Shown here piece by piece: positions 55,743 through 64,000 of a stretch of 64,000 nt of DNA. Numbering within the stretch: position 1 is the stretch's first letter; each line of letters starts with the position of its first letter. A program made the position numbers and the translations under genes. Source of the DNA: Haliclona indistincta (taxonomy: Eukaryota > Porifera > Demospongiae > Haplosclerida > Chalinidae); assembly GCA_964017065.1 (NCBI GenBank), contig OZ024783.1, positions 11,912,313 through 11,976,312 of the forward strand, in the 5' to 3' direction. The notes beneath the pieces were generated by a model, which was given only the letters and a program-made list of their open reading frames with translations, was not told the origin of the DNA and did no database searches.

Positions 55743-56314
55743 TTAAGAGGCTTTGAAGATGTTACTGTTGAAAACTACCACCTCCAATGCCCAGGAACTG
55801 CATGCAAGTCGTATGACGTGACTAATCACTGATTTTGTTTGAACCTGTTGCCTGTGACAACAAAGCATGCAGAGAGTGAAAGGGGTTACAATTTTGAGAG
55901 GTATTCTTCAAATTATAAGAAATAATTATAAGAGCTATGAATAAATTAGAGAAAAGAAACGTAACTTTGATAATAAAATGAGAAGTGAACGAGAGGTTCT
56001 GAGTTAAGGTTGAAGGAAGATTTTGATCCAGCGTGAGAAATTGGTGAGTTGTGTGACTTGAAAATGAAGATTGCGTCTGATGGGTACACACACACATACA
56101 TACACACAATATATTATACACACAGAAATACAAATTATAAACAGTTATAATATAGCAACATACATACATACGAACGTAACAGGTAAAAATCAAGGAAAAT
56201 GAAGGAAAAATGGAGCAGGCAAATGAACAGTGAGATGGTCAAGCAATCAGTTCTGTACTCAGAAATCACAAAATAATGATTCATCCAGTTTTCTCCTATT
56301 GTGTTGAGTCTTTA
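55743..56314. other. Intergenic between convergent genes
   Basis: AT-rich with (CACA/TACA)n runs near 56090-56110 and 56155-56175. No feature beyond that. Confidence 0.5.
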
Positions 56315-59300
56315 TTACACAAGATTAGCTAGAGCAGTAGCGAATGCTTGAATTGGAGTAAAGGGTGCTTGGAAATCCAATATGAAGCTACCATTCTCGA
56401 TTCTACCAAATTGCAACACCTGAGAAAAAAGAGAGAGTTGGTCAATTTCAGTTTAGTTGGAAAATGAGAGTAGGATGCTCTATCATAATCAGATCAGTAA
56501 AATTATGTCAATTTCAGTACCATAATCTACCAATACTCTTTCCCAGAGAACACAATTATAAGAATGACAGAATATCAACAGTGCATGGTGTATCAAATGC
56601 ATGCAATTGGCTAGTATGCCAGAAATGCTTGCCAGACTTCATTCCATTTCTCATAAAACAACAGAGTTCTACTAAAACCTGACAGAAACAGTGGTTGAAT
56701 ACTTAAAAACACAAGCATGAACCTACACACCCCAGAGTTCACACAACACTCAGCGATATGTGTACACATCTTCCACTCAGCATAATCATTATGCTACTTA
56801 AGTCAACAGGCACAGAGAAAGTGTACATAGCTAACCATACAAGCGGCTGGCTACTCTACCTCATAAAAGAACCTCTCCAATGGTCTGTGGCTGTAGCTGA
56901 TTTGATTTGGTGTTGGGAGAGTATACAGCTCCTATGTACACAACCTTTATCTATAGACATCTGTCTAGTAAGCAGCTTAACACATCCACTTGCCCTCCCC
57001 CAGCTAGGCTCAATGCATGCATGCTTGTATTGTCTACCACCTCAATCCAATAATCAAATCCACACAAGTAAGCTGTCACTCATTCACACACACACCTGCT
57101 CACTCACTGACACATTCACTCGACTGCTCTTAATCCTTTACGAATGAAAAAGGACAACGTTCTCACAGATACGTCCTAATCAGCCAAATCAAGCTAATAA
57201 CCTAATCTAATACAAGTAACTAATCCCACTGGTTTGAGCAATGCAAGTGCATACCATGATCAAGTATACTGAGTACAGGTGTAATATACATAACAGTGTT
57301 TTACTGGGAAATAATATCACCTGCAGTGCTAGTGCACACTGTTGTCAGAAGCTGGTACAGAGTCACAGGTGTCTAGCATGAGTCATGCTGTAACCTAAAT
57401 ACTGTGAATCAACTACTGAGGACACCAGTATGAAACACAATACCCATAAAATTGCATTATGAAAAGGTTCATACTGAGCGAGTTGGGTGTTTAGACAGCT
57501 GAGAAACTGCCTAAACAACGTGAGAATTGATGTTTTGTAGACATTACACAGAGGACCAAGATGGTGAACCATACTGCTCATCAAAGGTGTGGTGGGTGCA
57601 CATGTGGTTGGCATTTATGGTAAGAAGACTTTGAAACAGGCAGGGAAAGCACAGTAGAAGGAAAGAGGAAAGGAGAGGCAAAAACAGAAGACTAAGTGTT
57701 TGTGAGAGAAGCTAGCACTATTGTTCACTGTCAGTGTTATTTTAGAAACTGAACACAGGACTGAAAAACAGCCCACAATTCATAAAGCAACATAATCTCT
57801 ACACATCCATTGAATTGAGGGATACCACGTACACAATGTGGTTGCTTGGGACAGTTTCACTATAGCAACTGCTTCAGTCAACAGATGAAACTCAATTCAT
57901 ACTATTTTCGAAATAGGACATTCGAATCATATTGTTGGGAAGGTGTTGCTAATAACAATACGGTTGCTATAGTTTCATAGCTAGATATATCATACGCACA
58001 ATCACACACCTACAGAACGGGATTTCACAGACACTACACAACTCTCTGATATATGATTAATATAGCAGTAGGCGGCTAAATGTCACGGTGTCCTATTACG
58101 TCACTACTCAGAGCACATCTGTTGCTAGTAATGCACAACAGGTGTGTACTATACTAATGAGCAGTGAGCAAACTGACTATATATACTAACATGTGTGAAA
58201 TCATGGCTGAACACTACAACATGCACTCACTTGAGTAGCAAATGCTACGCATCACGGAGCAGAAATTGGTGATATTATCAAGAACATATTCACTCACACA
58301 CCACCAAGTGTCGGAGCGGCTAAAATACAATTTTTTTTTATTTTGGCACTAACTAAACAAGTTCAAAGTTAGCAGTTTTCCTTCTTGGCTTTACCTACAT
58401 GCATTGTACACGAAATGGTGTACATTGTATGATAATATGGGAAAAACAACATATTGAAAGCGCTGGTACTACCAAATCGTTTGATCACACATTAAAGAAC
58501 ATGTCCGGAACATGACTCTACCATAACTCATGCACAAACACACGCCCACTGCCTCCATACAACTAGCAGGCACACCCACTAGGATCAGAAAGGACCTAGC
58601 TAGAATGCTGAAACCTCAAAGTCAGGTGTACTAGGCCTGCTAATTCACTTGACACGCCATCACAGACACCACTGATTCCAAAGTGTGCATTGCAAACACC
58701 AAATTGGGAGACCAAAATACCTGTTACTGACCACTCAAACCCTATCTCCACTTCAACAAGAAGGGCTTCTGGTCATGCTACAAAGAGTCAGTAATTGTTA
58801 TCCATAGTCACAATGTGCATTCCATCCAATACTGGACATGTACATGTACAGCTTCTGTGTAAGATCAGATACACGAAAACTTCTCCCTCCCAACCCGGGC
58901 TCCCACACACACATACAAGTACACATGCAGGATACACTGAAGTGAAGCTATGGGACATAAATGTCAGACACTAACATAATCCAGCTTTGTGACAATTAAC
59001 TACCAAAGCACTGAGACAAACACAAGCGTCTAGGCATACACACAACAAAGTACTTCCCTCCACCACACATGCATACTTGACTATCACACTGTACAAGTAC
59101 TGTGTAATGTTCTTACTTGTTCTGATCCAATCTCTAACTGAAAGTTCTTGGCTGACTTGGTGGTCACTCTTCCGCCAAAGTCCAGTTGATAGATCATATG
59201 ATGTTCGTTCCACGTTGGTGTCTTGCTGTGTATTGTAACAATCTGTGACTCAGCTGGTATTGTGCCCGCATCTGCAGTGCTAACTGCCGTGGAGACTCTG

Positions 59301-60161
59301 GAACGAGACTGAGCCCGATGGTGAGTCTGGGGCTCGGGCTGCTTGACAGTTGTAGCAGTAGCAGTGGTGCTGGGCTGAGCTTCGAGCTCCTCCATTGAAC
59401 TGAGACTGTCTAGAAGAGGATCTGAGGAGAGAATGCCTGATTCTTCTCCAGAAGAGATATCTGACTCTATACCTGAATCGGTTTCGCTGACCGGTAAGTT
59501 CACCACTACCTTGCGCGGTTGTATATGCAAAAATGACGTCTTGATAGTTATGCTGCCGAGATCTGCGGACAATCGATGCGTTAGACTTTGAATCTTGAAC
59601 TTTGAAGCAATGAGGTGGGAGCTGACTTCAGCTAAGTGTCTAGATGTTGTCGCCGACTGGGAAACCCGTTGGCTCTCCTGTGTACTGGTGCTGTGCATTG
59701 TTCGAGGGCTCTCTGTGTCGTTTTCATTGCAAGCTAACTGGATTCCTGATTCAGTGTTGAGTGAATTGTGCGCTTCGGGGTTGTCTGCGTTGATACCACG
59801 CAGTTGACAGTTGGTCGTGTGTGTGTTGTCTCCGATTTCGTTCATAGAGTCGTGAGGAGTAGCTTCAGGTTGAGTACGAGGAGTGTATGGAGGAGTATCA
59901 GTAGAAGAGACAGAGGAAGGAAGAGAAATAGTGAAACTTGGACGAATCTTGCTGTTTCGTCGAGTTGCTTCTAAGATTGGTATGAGAGTTCCGAGGTGTT
60001 CGACATAGAGGGTGTAAGTGTTAGGATGACGAGACCGCTGGCTCCCTGAAGAGCTGGAGGAAGAGGCATTGGAAGGAACAAGAGTGCAGTAGAGACGATG
60101 GGTAGCGGGAGGGGCTCTGGAAACATACTCTAAGAGATTGTTACTCTTTGGTACATGACCC

Positions 60162-60229
<68 letters not shown>

Positions 60230-61629
60230 AGTTAGTGAGTGTGTCAGTTGAGTGAGCAATACACATTGTGGTTGGGAGAGAGGTTGACTAGTGAGAGACA
60301 GTTGCTTCAAGCAGTGTCGCAAACACAACCAGGCACCAGTTGAAACAACAGTTGTTTGTGCTGCTATAAGGCTGTTTTCTTAGACAGTAGACTATCTGAC
60401 TAATACTGTATGTATTCTTGTGCATGTATGGTAGATTGTAGTTTGTTTATTCTGCTTATTCAGAACAATGATAATTAGTTGTATTGTGTTGTGCTGTGCT
60501 GACACCATGCTAATGTATTGTCTACACAAATGGTTTCCATGGACCAACATCAGTTAGCAGCCACAAACTAGCTACCATATAAAGTCACTCTGACTAAACT
60601 GGACTTACCCCACCCAGATGCTCTGAAGCATAAACTGCTTCTACCCCATCTGTTATCCCACTCATTCCCAAAGAAGGCCTAAACCACCCACCAACCATAC
60701 ATGCAAACCAAAGTTACAAACCATTTACTATAACTATGAACTGTACTCATGCTTGAAAACATTCCTAGAAACCAGGTACAATGCAATCGGCTAAAGCTGT
60801 CTAGTCTGGCAAGCATGTCAGCAATGTACTAATACACGCGCATGTGTAGCCTTTACTAGAGGAACTCATTCTGTATCCGTATTATGTAAACTGAACAGCA
60901 ATAATTGCACAAGCGTGGGGTTACATAAGCTCAATGCATAGCATGTTTGATGTTGGAAAGTACCTGTCTATATATAAACTACATAAGCATACCGACTGAC
61001 TAGGAAGCAAAAATGCATATTTTGTGTACTACAATCCGCTTTTGAATGTGTGTCTTAATAATAAATGAAATTAATCGGCGCCAAACACAAATAGAAGATG
61101 TTTGACTAATTCTTAAATTCCTGAAACTCAATATCCTCAAAAGCTGACTATACAATAATTATGGAATATTTATTGGACAGCTTTGGATGAGTGGAGCATG
61201 AGATAAGACCATAGACAAACTGAAGCTGATGGTTGACTTAGCTATTGTTACAGCTAGTGTCACTATGACGATGCTGTATGTATCTATGCAAGCGTGTTAC
61301 TCAGTGCATAGTGATAAGCATTGGATATGTACACTAATTGTATGCTCATGAACAAACAACTGATATGAAATATGTGTGTGTATGTATGAACAGTCTATAC
61401 GTACCTGTATTATAGGCTTGAAAGACTCCACTAAAGAGAATTTGAATCTTGTCGGCAAGACTAGATCAAAGCTAGCTTCCTTGCACTTCAAATTGCCAGC
61501 CACTATATTTTGACTGAGTTGTTGAAGAGAAGGGATGGCTTTCTGGATAGTAGCAGTGTGAAGCAGTGTGCCTGTGGCAACGAAGAGCTTCTGGTTGTGG
61601 TGACCCCAGGTGATGGCTGTAACAGGCTC
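56315..61629 (-). CDS. TULP4: TULP4-like tubby/WD40/SOCS protein, 3' part
   Basis: Three exons read leftward in frame: 61629-61405, 60160-59117 and 56419-56315; the 5' exons lie to the right, beyond what I could find. The first shows the end of the WD40 propeller (EPVTAITWGHHNQKLFVATG). The second has LLEYVSRAP, a long Ser/Thr-rich low-complexity stretch (SETDSGIESDISSGEESGI), then the start of the tubby end motif (TPTWNEHHMIYQLDFGGRVT, KSAKNFQLE). The third closes the tubby domain (VLQFGRIENGSFILDFQAPF). TULP4 proteins are cytoplasmic putative E3-ligase substrate adaptors through a SOCS box. The middle of the tubby domain is atypically short, as in TULP4. TAA overlaps AATAAA, implying a minimal 3' UTR. 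Confidence 0.88.
56420..59116. other. TULP4 last intron
   Basis: 2.7 kb splitting the tubby domain. AT-rich with CA-rich patches. No nested gene supported; the open frames on both strands have no family features. Confidence 0.55.
60161..60229. repeat. (GA)n microsatellite
   Basis: About 30 GA units; on the gene strand this is a (CT)n tract ending at the acceptor CAG of the TULP4 exon at 60160. Confidence 0.95.
60230..61404. other. TULP4 intron
   Basis: No exon, repeat or RNA gene recognised. Confidence 0.5.
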
Positions 61630-64000
61630 CTGGAGAAGAGAGAGGAGAAGAGAGAGGAGGTGAGTGAGTGTGTGACAGAATAAGGAAGTTGTGCAATATG
61701 AAGTATAAAGTGCAATGAGTAAAGGGGAAAGATTACTAATTTAATGCTAACATCCTTTGAAAGTATCTGAAATGGTTTCAAGTTAGGTAAACAACTAGCA
61801 TACTGCTTTGAATATATTCCCAAAATCTACAATAATCATTTTGCTGGAAGTTTCATCTGAGTAATTAATAGCTTTACTCAGGACAAAGTTTATGACAATT
61901 GAGGCATAGTGCCCTCCACCAAGCTACAGCTGCAGGAGAGGGCAACCTTACAGGTGTAGAAATCAAGCATCAAAAGAGTTTGCTAAACTAGAAAGCAGCA
62001 CAGCTGTGGTATCTCAATTCAGTGAGTTTGTGGCTGTATTTCAGGACCCCCAGCAACCTTTGATGTGGGTTGGGATAAGAGATCAGAAATACAGTATAGC
62101 CTGAGGTCAGAGGGCACTGTGACATCAGCCATCACACCAGGCATCAGCTGTGACTAGACAACCATTCTCCACACATCCTGCTCTAGTGCATGAACAGAGC
62201 ACCTACATGTGCACTGTGTTTAAGGTTCTTATTTGGCAGTTGAGCAGAAAGGACGACAGAGCCAGAAGGTTACATTGTAAAAGTTCCTTATAATCGACCT
62301 CTGTTGTGGTCTGATTTCCTCAATGTAGTTGTGTGAGTAGGAAGTCAAAAACATACAATTACTGTAGTTTCATGTTATGCAAAACAGCTTGTAACAGTAC
62401 AAGAGCCTTGTTTCTAACTCAGCTGCACAAGAAGCTACAGAAGGTCCTTTCATAGCAACCAAGAACACAGATAATTCAGTGAGTGAGGGAGGGGGCATAC
62501 ATCACCACAGTAACCAAAGAATATACTCCAAAGAAATATATCCACTCAACAAAGAAAGAAGCCAGTGCTAGCAACTGGAAGATTATTTTCCATTTCTTTA
62601 AACTTTAATACTTCAAAGCACTTTTACACATTACACTAACAAGGCTGACTACAAAGGCATGTACAGATAAATCGTGCAAGGGCAAGTTGAATGTGGAACA
62701 TTTCAAGCAAAGAAGTGTCGACTATAGCATGACAAGGGTGACAGACTGTTATAAGAAGCAGAGAAATGACAACAAGTAGACAACTGGGTGTTTACATGGA
62801 AACCAGGGGGAGTATCCTCGCCTCCATACAGAGCTCAGGGAAGGCTGCTTAGCTACAAGAATGTCTAGACAGAACACAAACGCTTGTAGTGAAAAATAAT
62901 CCAGCAGGGAGGTGAAAATTAGCTGCTAGACAAACAAGTTTGTATGAGACATATGAAAATTAAAAGCTAGACAGGCTGCTGGTTATACAATGGGAAGAAT
63001 GCAGGGCTCTGGGTTGAAACTAGGGCATCAATCAGGGTTGGTAAAATGAACCAAGTGTGCGTGTGTATAAGCAAAAAAGAGTTTCTGTATGTTTACAAAT
63101 TTCAAACCATTTCTGATAGTTAGGTGTAGTGTAGTGAGTCATGCACACTAGGCAAGACACTTTGAAGAGAGAGCAAGATAAGACAAACAAAATATGACAG
63201 CATGTAGTGATGTATCAAGCTTGTTACAGTGGAACCTAACCCTATTATGACTTCCTGTCTAAGAAGACATCACTTCCTGTTAGACATGGTTTAATCAGAA
63301 AATGCCCTAAGTCAGACAGGCTACTAAAACTCTATTAACAGCACTAATGTGTGCATACTCGGGCATTGGAATTCTCAAGTAAGGTTGAGCATCAAAGAAT
63401 GCTAAGCTTGTTCTAATGAATTATTCAAACTAATGGGACCAGAATTTAATTTTATCACTGTACACAGCAGCCATATTGTTCACTGTAAAGCAACAATCCA
63501 TTAGGATGTTGTTGTGTGCAAACTGAAGATTCTTCAGTTAAAACACTGCCCATGATATGACTTGCACAGTGGACACCATAGGGCATATGATGAGTCTGCT
63601 GGACCAAACATGCTTATGTAAGAACCACCGTAGACACAAACTCTTGTTGTAAAAGCCATTGTTGTCCCTGTAGGTCAGCAAGTCTGCTCCTACACACTAC
63701 AAGCAATAGACATTGTCCCACTGGCACATGATAACACCATGTGGTCACATGGAGGGCACGTGAGGCGGTATAATGTATAGAGCCTATAGCAGCACTTGCC
63801 AGCCCAGAACACCATTGCACAAACCAATACATGTTATTGAGACACATTGGGAGCAGTTACTAACACTTTCATTATAGCACAGAGTAAACAGAACCAGTCT
63901 ATGACATCTCCATTAACATTGATAAAGAGAAGATTAAAAAGCAACAAAAAATTGAAGAGAAAGTGAGGTGCGTGACATGTAATGTACAGACTCTTGAATT
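61630..64000. other. TULP4 upstream intron(s), no exon identified
   Basis: WD40 exons are expected in this direction, but I saw no leftward exon with both splice sites and WD-type sequence. At 63227-63245 there is a single pogo-type end (ACAGTGGAACCTAACCC). Otherwise unremarkable. Confidence 0.45.

Overview
The window is nuclear DNA of an animal. Genes have many short introns with GT-AG (a few GC-AG) boundaries, and they encode animal families: transgelin, RMI1, TMEM39, COQ3, RABL3, TMEM230, a TRPA channel and a TULP4-type tubby protein. The tight gene packing, very short 3' ends, abundance of small foldback repeats and ISL2EU-type (Harbinger superfamily) transposons suggest an early-branching invertebrate, most likely a sponge. 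That assignment is inference; the sequence contains no decisive taxonomic marker. All exon coordinates come from reading splice signals and frame by eye. Frame was carried through every junction of the complete models.

Layout. 1-14.3 kb is gene-rich: a leftward hypothetical first exon, transgelin (+), RMI1 (+), a tectonin-repeat protein (-) and TMEM39 (+) divergent from it. 14.8-34.2 kb is a repeat-dominated island. It holds a broken death-domain exon, a 1.4-kb palindrome, a GC-rich inverted repeat and an 835-bp element with target duplication. An intact intronless gene for a secreted NHL-type propeller protein sits among these. Then come a transposon-ORF fragment and a 532-bp foldback. Next is an 11-kb block of three back-to-back ISL2EU-like elements (A intact, B and C broken), each with a THAP transposase converging on a SWIM/YqaJ nuclease gene. 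The block is bracketed by two ~435-bp inverted repeats about 12.3 kb apart.

34.4-38.9 kb holds a 5'-truncated, decayed Ty3/gypsy retrotransposon with its 3' LTR. It abuts an ankyrin/P-loop pseudogene. A 577-bp Mutator-like nonautonomous element sits in its polypurine tract, and a 46-bp hairpin of the same family lies nearby. Both have perfect 9-bp target duplications.

39-64 kb is gene-rich again: COQ3 (-), RABL3 (+), a new-looking secreted protein with two cysteine-stabilised domains (+), intronless TMEM230 (+), a 19-exon TRPA channel (+), a possible 47-residue protein (+), and the 3' part of a TULP4-like gene (-) that continues past the right edge.

The host genes do not form one pathway; they look like an ordinary syntenic run of housekeeping and sensory genes. 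Within the transposon block, transposase and nuclease genes are paired as a functional unit. Most interesting are the intact ISL2EU element, the tiny hairpin MITE and its larger relative that may carry a helicase-like exon, the two-domain cysteine-rich secreted gene, and the long palindromes.
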